Shown here: positions 35,701-47,671 of the stretch, one piece after another | Layout of the letters: each line of letters opens with the position of its first letter | How positions within the stretch are numbered: the stretch's first letter is position 1 | Assembly (NCBI GenBank): GCA_036850595.1 | Contig: CM072153.1 | Location: 13,286,169-13,350,168, forward strand | Length of the DNA: 64,000 bases | Origin: Rhyacichthys aspro | Lineage: Eukaryota; Chordata; Actinopteri; Gobiiformes; Rhyacichthyidae | Reading direction: 5' to 3' | Notes under the pieces: model-generated | What the model was told of the DNA's origin: nothing | Database searches by the model: none | Seen by the model: the letters and a program-made list of their open reading frames with translations, nothing else | Made by a program: the position numbers and the translations under genes

Positions 35701-38700
35701 CAACTGTAGTGTTTCTCAATCTGCACCTGCAATGATTAATCTAACAGTCTGTACTCTATTATACTGTATGTGACTCGCTCACACACAAGTTTCTCATTTA
35801 TTCAATAAGAGTTGGCTTGGTTGAAAACATGCACGATAAATGAGTGTTGTTCATCAACAGTGATCAGTTCATCTGAATCTATTGTTATAGACGGTTCAAT
35901 GACAAATGAAGACCAAAACATCCAACCAAAAAGTTAACCTGTGGCACAACAGTGTAATTACATTATACATATTTGTCAGTTATAAAATGTTTTTAAATAG
36001 CTATAAGCTCTGGCCACCTTTGACTTGTGCATATAAAAATGGAGCATGTGAAATTTATCAGAACCTATGATTAAGCCATGATTAAGCAGCAGTACCGAGC
36101 AGTTCAAGGTAAAAAAAAGCTGCATAGTGTTCTTTAAGATACAATTTTATCTAATAGGTCACCTTTGTTGCATGACATATGTTCAAAAATTGAATGCACA
36201 AAAGATTACAAAAATAAAATGCTGGATCTCAGGGCTCTGTTCAAAAAGACTAAGCTGAAAGGAATTCTGCTTCACGTATGTAAGAGGTCGGATGACTCTA
36301 AGTCTGCACTTTATTGTTTCATGCCGTTTATGACGCACATATTTATTATCTTTTGATTTCAGCCCTAACAAATAAAATGGTGAAAATAATTCCCTCTTGG
36401 TCACACTGTCAACTCTTGTTCCAACAGACACATGCCAGATGTTGGACTCTTACTGTAAACATATCAAATTTTATTTTTCAAATTCAAACAAACTTAAAAT
36501 TTACTGACTCCTCTAAATGAAGACCATTTGTCAAGAAAGCCTTGTTTCCCTCTGGGCCAGGTTTACAACATGTTAGTGGATTTTTGCAAAACAAATGGCT
36601 GTAAATGTTCTTTACTGGAATCAGCTGTACACCTACATTATTACCTCATTTTATGGATACATTTTGTGGAATTGCCTTGAGACAAATGCATGGCTAAAAT
36701 ACCTTGCAACTCAACGCTTTACTTAGGATAGTATTCAACACTGACTGAATGAAACTATTTGATGTGTCTTACTTTGATGCCGTTGTGAAAAACTCTTTCT
36801 CCCAACACATCAGCCAGCATTCTCAGCACTGTGGCCCCCTGCAGAAGAAACAAGCAACACAGGTTCATATGCCCACTACAAACACCCATTTATAAATCAT
36901 ATAAAAACAAGAAGCTTTGTGCTTTGGTTGTGTACCTTGCTGTATGTGATAGCATCAAACATCTCCAGGATCTCGTCTGTGGTCTGGATGTCCTCTTTAG
37001 GGGGGCTGAGTGGATGGGAAGAGGCCAAAGCATCCTCTTCAAACGCTGAATGCAGGTCTCCAGCAAAAAACATGTCCTTCTACAGGAACAAACCACCTTT
37101 AAAGCTTTTATGAAGACATAATGGGCACAAACAAAATGTCTCCACACTTATTGCTATTTTAAGTGGAAATGATTTACTTAAAATTTTGTCCCATTTCTCA
37201 TGACCATAGTTAAAGTGGCAAGCTTTTTGTCCAGGACCGTCTTGGTCAGTACACGTACCATTCTGAAGGAGGGCTCGACATTGTCCACAGCCAGGTAGGA
37301 CATGTAAGAAGCAAAGCCCTCTTTCAACCAAACCTCATTCCACCACTTCATTGTGACCAAGTTTCCAAACCACTGTCAGGACACAAGACGATAACATCAG
37401 TGGACTGAGCTGTAAAGTTATTACACATGTAAATCATAAGTTCCCTTCGGGGTTTATACTTCTTTCTGTTGAATTTCGTTTTAATAACATCTTATATCTG
37501 TCCATCTGTGTGTTTGGAGAAATTATATTTATTACTTTAATATGAAAGCACAGTTTAATGCTAAAACTTTCTGTTCCAGCAGATGGGTTGTCATGACGAC
37601 TTAATTTCTCTGTTTAGACCTATATGGGGACCCAGATTTCAAAAGAAACAACACAAGGAAATGTTTTAGTCTTTTATATTAAGAGGGACATAAAACGTAT
37701 CCCGGTCTGACCTGATGGGCCAGCTCATGTGCGATGAGAGTGGCAATCACTTCCTTGTGCAGATATGAGGACACTCCCTCTTCATAGAGCAGCTCCCCTT
37801 CCTGGTACGTGACCAGTCCCCAGTTCTCCATCGCTGCTGGGCCCAGGTCTGGCAACGCAATTTGGTCTGGACAAAACACAACGCAAACATAAAAATCTAC
37901 TTCAGTTTGCCTCTCAGCAGTCTTAGCTTCATTGCAGATACAGTCTAATTCTGATTTTCATGATTTTTAAGGAACCAAAATGGTGAAGAGTCCATTTCCA
38001 TGACAACTGTCCATGTACCCATTTACTTTCTAAGCGGAAGTCTTTTTTCCTGCTAGTAAAAAATGCATTATGTGTGAAGTCGGATGTCATACCGAGCTTC
38101 TGGTTGTAACCGATTTCAAAATAGTCCTCGTAGAAGCTGAGAATCTTCCCAGTGATGTCGGCTGCATATTGAGTGTGTCCAGCATCAGTGGCTTCAGGGC
38201 GAGCATACGTCTGCATTAAGGGAAGACAAGACACACAAAAAGACAGTTTTAGAATTTTGTATGTTCTTATGTATGTTCTGCTGTGTAATATTTATTTTAA
38301 TTCATTTGGGAGACATTCTTGATTCATATAGGCCAGTGGTGTCAAACCCAAAGTGGTGAGGGGCTGTGATAGTTAATAAGAATCTTTTCAGGGGCCGAAG
38401 GAGATAATATTTTGAATGTGAGATTTTATCTATATTTGTGAATAGGTTTTAATCAGATTTAAACAGCTTTTAGTTGGATTTGAACAGGTTTTAGTTGGAT
38501 TTAAACAAGTTTTAGTTGTATTGGAACAGACTTTAGATTATTTTACAAGCATTTTAGTTGGATTTGAACAGGTTTCAGTCTGATTTGAACAGGTTTTAGT
38601 TGGATTTCAACTGGTTGTAGTAGGTTAATCTTAAAACCTAAACCTAAGCAAAAATCAAAACCATCTAAAACCTGTTCAAACAGTGCCAAAAATGTAAACT

Positions 38701-41700
38701 ACTAAATGTGTTGAAGGGCCACATTAAACATTGCAAAGGGCCACATTTGGCCCCCAGGCCTTGAGTTTGACATGTGTGATATAGGCAGTAAAACTTGGCT
38801 ATATGACTTAAGCTACAATGTAAGTCTACATACAAAGTGTTGTGTATTTGCTATAATGTTGGCTATAGTGGGCTGCAAGTATTTAAGAAAGAAGTGTTGC
38901 CGAGTGCACATACAGTATATTCAGAAGTGCGTTTTAGTGCAGCTGTAAAGTGTGACACTTACGTTGATGGTGCGTTCATGTGAGGTGTGTCTTGGTGTGA
39001 ACTCTGACACTGTGAAGCCAAACAGGTACGTGGGCATCTTCTCTGTGGGCTGGAACCGGGAGTACTGCCACTCATCATCAATTATATTTGTTTCTGACAG
39101 TAGAAACAGAAATTAAAGTAGTGAAGGCTGTTGTTACTAGCACAGGTATTGTTATTGGCTAAAAACTACCCCCTTAAGTATAAATGACTACCTGCTCGTT
39201 CCTCATTGCTCAGAGCCCTGGTGTTTCTCCTGTGGATGATGGTCACGTTAAACCTGGCCTTCATGGCTGGCTCGTCGAAACAAGGAAACACTGTCCGGGT
39301 GAATGTCGGCTCCATGTTAGTGGCAGCCAGGTACCTGCCATCAGGAAATTCAGATGTTTTCAATCAGGGATAGACCAAAAATATATATCATTATGAATTA
39401 TTCTATAGAGGCCACTTTACTGACAAAGTTTTTACTGTGCTTTAGACGTTTTTCATTCCCTCAGGTTCTCAAACCAGCATGGAGGAGTTGCACCAGATAG
39501 GCTAGCACATTTTTGTTGCTGTCTTTAAACAATTAACAAAAGCTGTTGTATTGAATATACTGAACCTTACTTTATCAATGTGTTGTGTTTGTAATACCTT
39601 AATTTAACTTTAAAAATACCACAGGCTTAAGACAACATACAGAGAAATGTGCTTAACATTGCTAGTGAAGACATTAGCATGCTAACATTAAATGCTATTC
39701 AATGCTTACCATTTACCATTAGTTTAGGTGTGGAAAATTAAGTGCAAAATATTGAAATCATACTACAGTTTCCACCAACCATTTTACTGTTAAAAAAAAT
39801 GTGCATTCAGTGTTACATTAAATTAATTTATAGTCTTGATAGTTGATAAGAGGCTATAGCACAAGTGTTAAACATGTCTGTCTCTGTCGTTGTTGAGACC
39901 CAGAAGTGAACAGAAGATGGCTGCGATACAATTACTCTTGCTGTTAAAATAACCCCTTGTGGCATCGTAATTACCCAAAACAGCATTAGCATCAAAGCCA
40001 TATTGTGAGGGTGAGTTTGTAAAAACATTCATACTTTTTGCAACCATAGACCATAGACTATTTATTGATTATTATGCTATTATTTTAGTAGTCCGACTCA
40101 CTTGAATTCAAATCCGACTGTATGTGACCCCTGAACTAAAATGAGTTTGACACAACCCAGGATATAGAATAAAGAATATACCAGTGACTTAAAATACAAA
40201 ATGACAGCACGATAAGCTGTCACCCGATCGGAATCAGAGAGCGGCCTCTGTCCGGACGAATGTTTGTATCTGCTTCAAGTTTTTGGGTTATTAAAGGGAA
40301 ATAGGATTAAAAACATATACAGAGATGTTAGCCCGTTAGCTGTGTCTGAACCAGGAGGGATATCTGAGGTCATCCTTTGGGAGATATAAAGTGACAGAGC
40401 ATGTTTCCATCCACTAACAGCTCATATGTAAACACAGTGATTTCACTTTGTGGATTTTACCTCTTGGAGCCTGTCAGACACATTTTTAATAACAACTGAT
40501 GTAACAGGCTAAAAATGTCACATGGTGGAGGACTCCTCATTGATTACCTGGATGAATGATTACCTAACTTCCCAGACCGCTGTCTAGTAGCCAATGCAAT
40601 TTTCTTAAGAATCTGTTAAGGCTCTAGGAAGAAAACATACATCAGTTTCTTGAGAAAGGTGAGTCGAAGAGGGGAAGTAGCGTAATAAATGTCAGACTCC
40701 CACAAACTGTCTGGCTTTCAAAAAATGAGATATTATTTTGTGGTCTAAGCTATTTGCCTGATAAAGGCCCAGAGCTGAAACATTAACTAACTATAATATT
40801 CCTTTAAGTTGTCAGCCACATGGTGTGATTTGAATAGAAAAGTGCTTAATCCAAAAACATAACGTACATAAGCTAAAGTTTTAAGTATTTGAGTATCTAA
40901 CAATCAGGCATTCAAACTGTAAACAGGAACATTTCGAACTGAAAGTGCATAAACACACTGGAGGCTGAAAATAACTTGATAACTCTGAAAGTGGGACCAT
41001 CCAAAGAGGCGATGAATGCTACAGGAACTTATTTTTTCCTACATGTCTGAATAAAAAAGTTTGTCTTTTTGTAGTTTCCAGGAACTCACTTAATTCATTC
41101 TGTGTGTTTCAATTATGCAAGTCATCAGAAAACAACTTTTTTCATTTACTTTCGTTTGCACAAGATAAAATTGTTTCCAGTCAAAGTAATTAAACTCACT
41201 GCTGTGTCACTGCTGGGTCAGGAATTTAACACCTAACTACTGCAGGTTTCATCGTTTAGCAGGAAGCCTGTGGACGAAGCTGCGTGGCCACTGCACTGAC
41301 TGTAAAACACTGTTTACACAATACACAAAGCGCCTGTTCACCTGTGCAGCACTTACATAGCATTATCAGCTGCCATAACAGTGACCTTTGACCTTAGGGA
41401 ATAAAAAATACAGAAAGCAAAAGCCCTGAGAATTCAATCATTTAGGCTGCATTTACCTTTACGTTTGAGCTGTAATATATCGCATTTCATATCTAAATAT
41501 CTTTTTAGAAATATCTGGAATAGCATGTCAAAATGCATGGCTATAGAAAACATATTGGATCTCTTTTATATTATGAGAGTGACTTGACTGTGATACTGTC
41601 AAGACACATAAATCACTATCAGGTGGTTTGTTCATTACATCTCATGCCCCATTTAGCTTTTTAATTGTTACCATTACTTATTTGCAATCTGTTTCCACTT

Positions 41701-42563
41701 TTTGTCATTCAAAGACTCAAAAACTCATGACCAGGTTTCAATTTAAGAAGCATTATATACATTTTTATCTTCTCTTATTGCCATAAAAATGCACATAAAA
41801 ATGGAATAGGATGAGATGTGTTGTGTTGTTGTTAAATACAAATACTGAGCATCTAGCGCTTGACTTCTTGGACAATGTCAGTAACAATCTACTGGACTAT
41901 CTCTTTAACATTCAACATGAAACACAAGTAATTAAATAGCTTGATCTGCACTCACCTCTCCACATCTGTGTCCTCTTCATACTCTGGTTTCCCCTCCTGG
42001 TACATGCTCAAAAACAGTCCTGCCAGATTCCTGTTGACGTTCCCAGAGAAGGCCAGAAACAGACTGTAGTTCTGTCCAGCCTTCAGCGCCTCGTTCAGTT
42101 GGATCTCAAGAAAATCGCTTTGGTCTTCATGTAAAACGATCTCTTTAACCTTCAAATACTCGTCTGTATCTCTGAGCGTCACCAAGGCTTTGGAAATACT
42201 TTGGTGCCGACTGTGAAGGTAGATGGTCCTTGTATTTTGGACACATTCAAAATGGACTGTTGAGTTTCCACTGAAAAACAAAGTCTGATTTGGACTAGTA
42301 ACGTTCACTTCTTGGATTATCCTGGTGTAGAGGTGGACTTGGATGAAGACCTTATAGCTTTCTGGTATGATATCCCCTGGAAGACGCATTACTGGCGGTG
42401 GTCCCGGTGTGGTCACTGGGACAGTTGGCGGTGGTGTTGGTGTAATTTTGCTCAGCTCCACCTTGTAGAATATAACAATGACCACCATGCCTCCGATAAC
42501 CAAGAGGGTTAGAGAGCCAAAGATAGAAGCAAAAGTCTTGGACATAAAAGAATTTTTCGACAT
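29756..42563 (-). CDS. anpep: Aminopeptidase N-like M1 metallopeptidase
   Basis: Twenty coding exons in transcription order: 42563-41956, 39334-39192, 39093-38963, 38210-38093, 37866-37712, 37372-37259, 37079-36936, 36838-36773, 35538-35473, 35027-34879, 34598-34522, 34376-34243, 34159-34104, 33983-33836, 33373-33285, 33155-33048, 32921-32754, 32242-32102, 30884-30821, 29899-29756. They sum to 2823 bases (940 residues; human ANPEP 967). It is a type II membrane protein: short N-terminal tail, membrane segment at about residues 14-32, a Thr/Pro-rich stalk, then the ectoenzyme with several N-x-T/S sites. HELAH (380-384) plus Glu403 bind zinc and Tyr469 (ITYSKG) is the catalytic tyrosine. The family removes neutral N-terminal residues from peptides at the cell surface. 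Substrate-site motifs deviate: AAMEN (344-348), WLKE and Asn209. Several fish anpep paralogues exist, so the exact paralogue is open. Confidence 0.93.
32651..32730. repeat. 19-bp minisatellite beside anpep exon 17 donor
   Basis: Four units of TTGAAATGTCTCTTCTATA in tandem, the first with one extra A and the last with a G substitution. On the anpep strand they read as GAAGAGACATTTCAA-type repeats beginning about 24 bases after the donor at 32753. Confidence 0.9.
35220..35350 (+). repeat. Dispersed-repeat fragment in anpep intron 9
   Basis: Contains AGGGCTAACGCTTAGAGACA, CACTCTCACATTCATTCAG and GGGTGATTTAAATTCACAA in the same order as the fragment at 5520-5690. It is diverged and lacks visible ends. 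Confidence 0.4.
38334..38778 (-). mobile_element. hAT-like MITE, copy C, in anpep intron 3
   Basis: The element starts CAGTGGTGTCAAACCCAAAG and ends CCTTGAGTTTGACATGTGTG. A perfect 8-bp duplication ATATAGGC flanks it (38326-38333 and 38779-38786), so the 445-bp unit is fully delimited. It is in opposite orientation to copies A and B. The termini share TGTCAAAC(C/T)CAA in inverse orientation, typical of hAT-type non-autonomous elements. The inner array runs about 38440-38690 with TTGAACAGGTTTTAGTTGGAT units and is the shortest and most irregular of the three. It lies between anpep exons 4 and 3. Confidence 0.92.
40070..40165. repeat. Possible end of another hAT-type repeat
   Basis: GACCCCTGAACTAAAATGAGTTTGACACAA resembles, in two parts (ACCCCTGAACTAAAATG and GAGTTTGACAC), the terminus of a common vertebrate hAT-type repeat. 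The other end was not found, so this may be a fragment or chance similarity. Confidence 0.3.
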
Positions 42564-45500
42564 CTTGCTGTTTCTTGTCCTGCTTTCTTGGCCAGTGGAA
42601 AACTCAGTCTAAACAAGTCCAAGTCCTTCCCATAAACCTGACTCGTCTGCGATTAAGGGTCACTGAGATTAAGTATTAACTCCACGGAGCAAAGACTAAG
42701 AAAGGCGTGAGGATGAAAAGTGATGTCACTGGGCTGGTTGTAAAATAATGTGTGAGATTGGGCTCGAGAACACATCTGGAGGTGGTTACTGTGGTTGTGC
42801 CAGTAATGCAGGGGTTAGGTAAACCTCACGGAACACTTTATCCGCACACCCTACAACCAGCACCGTCACGTAAACACACACTGAGATGGACACTAACTTG
42901 GTATTTTCCCCTCAATAACTTTTAAGAAATTTGAATTATAAGAGCAGGTCTTGCAGATTTCAATCAAAGAAGTTAGAAGACGCTGCTTGACCAATTACAG
43001 TTCAGAAAATCTCCACAGAAAGCATTATAAGGGAATTAAATTTTATCTAACATTGACAGTGGCTAATACAGTGTAGAGATTATGATTGTACTTCTGACTT
43101 AACCATAAAGAAATAAATCTGGGCTAAAGAGGGTCAATAAAGACTAAATCAGGTCATACCCTGTCACCCTTAAAAGAATTAGTATTTACACAGATTTTCT
43201 CAGATGTAGAAATTACAAGTGTGTATGACAAGAGTAGAAATACTTGAAATTAGAATTACTCAAAATGTAGCATTAGCTGAAGCATCACTAACTGTTACTA
43301 GTTTCTGTAGGAAGTGTTATTGGAGTGATATTGAGCTTATGTGTTTTTGGAGATCACGTCACAACTATATGGTTTCTGAAGGATTAAACTCTATAAACCA
43401 CAACTCAGTGGTTAATTAGCCATACTTAACATATCAAATATAACTTATCTAACTTACTTTTTTCCACTTAAGTTATAATTCAGAAATCTAATTTTGTAAA
43501 GACTTCCCACCTTTGTACTCTACACCCCACACTACCTTGGATTCTTGAAACACCACATCTTTGTACACCACAGCTGTCCAACAAAGTCTTGAGGATGTTA
43601 CAGGGAAGATGGAGATGTCAGTTTGTTTCCGATTGTTGCCTTGCACAGCCAGGTAGAGTCTAATGATGTAAATCCAAGGCAGATCCTGTTCATTTGACAA
43701 ACTCTCACCAAACAAGAGGCATATGAGGGGAGGAGAGCCCAGGGGGTGGGATAACAGCTGAGGCAAAAGAGTGGTGGAGTCAAACCACTACAGAGAATTG
43801 GGACATCAATAAATGGGAAGGAGAGTTTTGACCCCGGGGACCACTAATCATGACCCCCCTCCCACAAAACACATGCAGATTCCTCACTTCGGGACGGCAC
43901 ACTGGACTGGAGCTGCCTGTTTGCATTGAGAACACATGTGGCTGTTGGTAAGTCATGAAGATCCAAACAATGTGGCCACTATGAAACACTGAGATGCCAC
44001 AACAATGAAGAGAAACGAGGAGTTTCTGTTTCATATTATACACTACAATAAACAGCTTCTTGCGGACAGTTATTATTCTTAGGAGGGCTTGTTTTGGCTT
44101 CATGCTGCTGCAAAAAATGGAGTAAATTCCATCTGTTTAGCCACTTTGAAATGTACGTCAGGGTAAATTAAACTGCACAATGATTCACAGGTGGTTACAG
44201 ACTTCTCCCTTGGACACACGAGAACATTTAAAAACAGGGTACAAATTTACAACATTTACTTGTACCTTTTTGTGAAAGTAGACAGACCCAAGAAAAAAAT
44301 ATGTACACTTTTACTGACTTAACTGTAACCGTGTCTGAAACTGAAAGGAGACGAAGACTTAGAAGTGTATTGAGAGAACATTCAGTGTGGCGTTCTGCCA
44401 ATGAGACCTGGCTAACATTGCTAACCACACATGCTAAAGACTCTTCCACCTGATGCACCAGATGTTGGACTCTCTTACTTTTTTTATTAATCCGAGACTG
44501 ATTGTCCAAAGGTTAGCTCTGTCAGTGACTCCGTTTTTCTCATCAAATTTTTCTAATCACTGCAACAGGAATACAGAAACCTTATGATGATGCTATGAAA
44601 GTTAGAAGTTAAATACTTAATGCAGCTCTACTTAGAAAATCAAAAACAGAAAGCGCAGAAAGCTTGGGGCATCTTACTGTGAGCATACATGACGGACTAA
44701 TGAATGCTATGGATGCAACAATGGGTATTACAGACACATAAATGATGAATTAAAGTCTGATATAAGGAAGTCTTTTATCAGAAGTATAAACATCTTCTAT
44801 GACTCATTTTAAATTTTATCTTTAAACTGACACACCTAGATAATACAGTTTTTAGCTGAGATTTTTACATATAAGTCGGACTGAAGCTGGACTGTACTCA
44901 ACCGTTTTCTGCCTGACGTACTTTCAGGTTGTTTTGATCTATAATCTGATGTAAAAAGGTCAAAGGGGATAAATTCTGTTCGTCTTGTGTGTTAAAAGTA
45001 GGAACATATTTGTGTCTTAAGACTAGTTCGGTCTTATACCAGGCTCAGTGAAGTTAAAAAACCCCACATGCTTCTGCAGCAGCACGTCCAGCATGGATCA
45101 TACATTACACTCCATTTACTGAACATAATAGATGAAAACGTCCAAACTGCCTCTGTTTTTAAGCACACTTGTTTTCATTGTTCATAAAAGGTAGGGCACA
45201 CCAGAAGTAAAAACAGCTGTTCATCTCATTTCAAGGCCACCTACTCACTTCTGCTCTTACAAATCCTCAAAAGTGAGTTGTGTTGAAGTTGTTTGTTTTA
45301 GTAAGAATTTATTCTGCTGAAAACCAGGGGCTCTGGAAAGGCTGTTTTCGTCAGACGCATTAGTCAAATATGAGCACACTCACAGAGGCTTAAAAGGTTG
45401 ATAGATTGCACTTCATTATTATAAAATACTGGGAAATGTTTTTCACTTGTAGCTGAACCTACACCATAAATCATGCCCAGGCTCTTTTATGGAAATCTAC

Positions 45501-47671
45501 AGAAAAGATACGTTATTTTCAAGGATGTGTGGTAATACTACCTCTAATAAAACCAATGAGAGCAATCAAATTTAACTCGGGCATTAAAAACAAGTTTGGA
45601 AAGATGAGCTAATTTGAGGCAATGAAATTCAGGAAGAGTATTGCCAAATGTTTGAGAATAAGGACCTCTGCTGAGTAAAAGGATGATTGCAAAGGCACTC
45701 ACATTATTGCTCTGCGGAAGCTCATGGATAAGCTATGACCCACTGACACAGACTTAAATGTGTCACCTGTTACAGTTATATCACCCAATTCTGAAATAAA
45801 TCATTAAAATATTAATTCTCTGGTTAGATATGCTTATATAGAAATAAACTTGGCCTGCCAGTATAGTCAGAAGTAGTTTCAACGACAACAAAAGGCTTAT
45901 GTAATGTCCTCGCTAGCCTAAAATATCACTTCCCACCAGTAGGGGGAGTCACGCACTTTGTCACACATACTACCATTTTGTTAGGACTGGTTGGATGGTT
46001 GGTGAAGAACTTCATTGTCATATTTATCTGCCGAAACGATGGGGGGATCTAAACAAAAACAATGTCCTTGTTTGAAGGTGAAAAATTCATACACCATATT
46101 TAGAGGAGACATTAACATTTAATGTGTCGAGTGAACCATTCTTTTTTCCAGTTTAAACAATATGACTCCTGCTAGCAAGAATGCTATAAGGACTGTATAG
46201 TAAGTAGTAAGTAAGTAACTTACAGTGATAAAAAAATGGTCTTGAATACATATATACATTTAATCACGTATTATTTTATTAGTACAAACTGGAATACGTA
46301 CAGCGTGAAACTGTGAAAGAGGAATGTCTATCATTGGATTGAATGGACCATAAAACAATGGAGTAGTTTATAGTACAGTACTTGTGAATCTCTTTTCTAC
46401 AACACAGCATTAAGGCAACTGTTGAAAACCTACTTGTGAAAAAATGTGATTTAATGAAACAGCACTTTGGGAAATTACAAAACATAAAAATGATTCTTCA
46501 CATGGAGCAACTTTTCACTATTTTGTAAAATTAATTGTATTAACAGTGTTATCAATTAACTTAATCTTGGAATGACTCTTTTCTTTTCTTCCGTGTCTGT
46601 CAAAGGCTGAATTCTTCTTCTCACAACATAGTTCAAGCACAACAAACTGAAATGGACCAAGGACAGCTGAACAAAATGCAATTAGCACGTAGCACCTTTA
46701 CTTTGTGGATGGTAAAAACCAGAAGAGGAGATTGATTTGTTACTTAGATTCTGTTTAAGCCTAGCCTCAGCTTGAAACTTGTTTCAGGTTTCCTCTGGAC
46801 AGTAACACTGAGGAATTAAATAAGCTCTTGTTTTAAGTGACTTGTACTTTTCTCAGTAGGTTGTCTGTGATAGTTGAAATGAGTGGATACATGTGTTTAA
46901 ATAGTTAGTGCAGTTTCAGTCTAGAAAACTGGCCAGTCACTATAAATATGCATTTTTTAAGGGTGATTAAAAATGTCATTTCCCTCACAGTCACTGCTAG
47001 CGCTGTCAAATACTTTAAGCCATTAACTTCAAAAATGATTAGTTATTTAAAAAGTGCTCAGTGTAAACTGAAGCTCATAGAACTCGAAAAATAAAGCTTT
47101 ATTTAAGGTTTATGGTAAAATATACACTTTTTCCATGTTTAAAATGGAAATGTAAGTATATTTATTTTTACTGTATAAAAATACTTTGATAAAAGTATTC
47201 TCGAGACAATTTCATTAAAGGCTATGTTTAAACAGGGACTAATTGTAGTACTTTAAAATTCAATGTTTCTTTTTCACTTTGAATAGAATACAACTGTTAA
47301 AAATCCATGTAAATAATGCTCTTGTTGGACGTATGACTGCATCTATTCAATTATTTACAGTATATGGCTGTCTGTAGACTAGAGTAACATTTTCTAAAGA
47401 TGATGAGGATCAGGAAGAGGATTTTTCTAACAAATAGTTAATTTGAGGAATACTTCTATAGGGCTTTAACTTATCATTTGGTTATTTGCAAAAATGTTTT
47501 GCTGTTAACATTTTAAAATGCTCATATTTAAATGGGTATATCATGTTTATCATGAATCTCTTTTTTGGAGTTCAGTATTTCTTTGAATTTTGATTTCTAT
47601 GATGACGATAACTATTTGCAACGATTACCTACAATCCTACTGAGAAAAATTCCCACTGTCACAGTGTCACC
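42564..47671. other. anpep upstream / F-box gene downstream intergenic region
   Basis: No exon is recognisable on either strand in about 5.1 kb. The first part should hold the anpep promoter, but I find no convincing TATA box or start. The right part should hold the F-box gene 3'UTR; TTTATT motifs near 47098 and 47161 (AATAAA on the minus strand) are candidates. A stretch near 46990-47060 (GCTAGCGCTGTCAAATAC) may be a decayed MITE end. Confidence 0.5.

Noticed and set aside
37178..37258. Read-through of anpep exon 6 (VRVLTKTVLDKK and onward)
   Set aside because: The GTACGT donor at 37258 joins in phase to exon 7, which restores the ANPEP match (KDM...DALASSHPLS).
46990..47060. GCTAGCGCTGTCAAATAC stretch resembling a fish MITE end
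   Set aside because: Only one decayed end is visible and no partner end or target duplication could be found.
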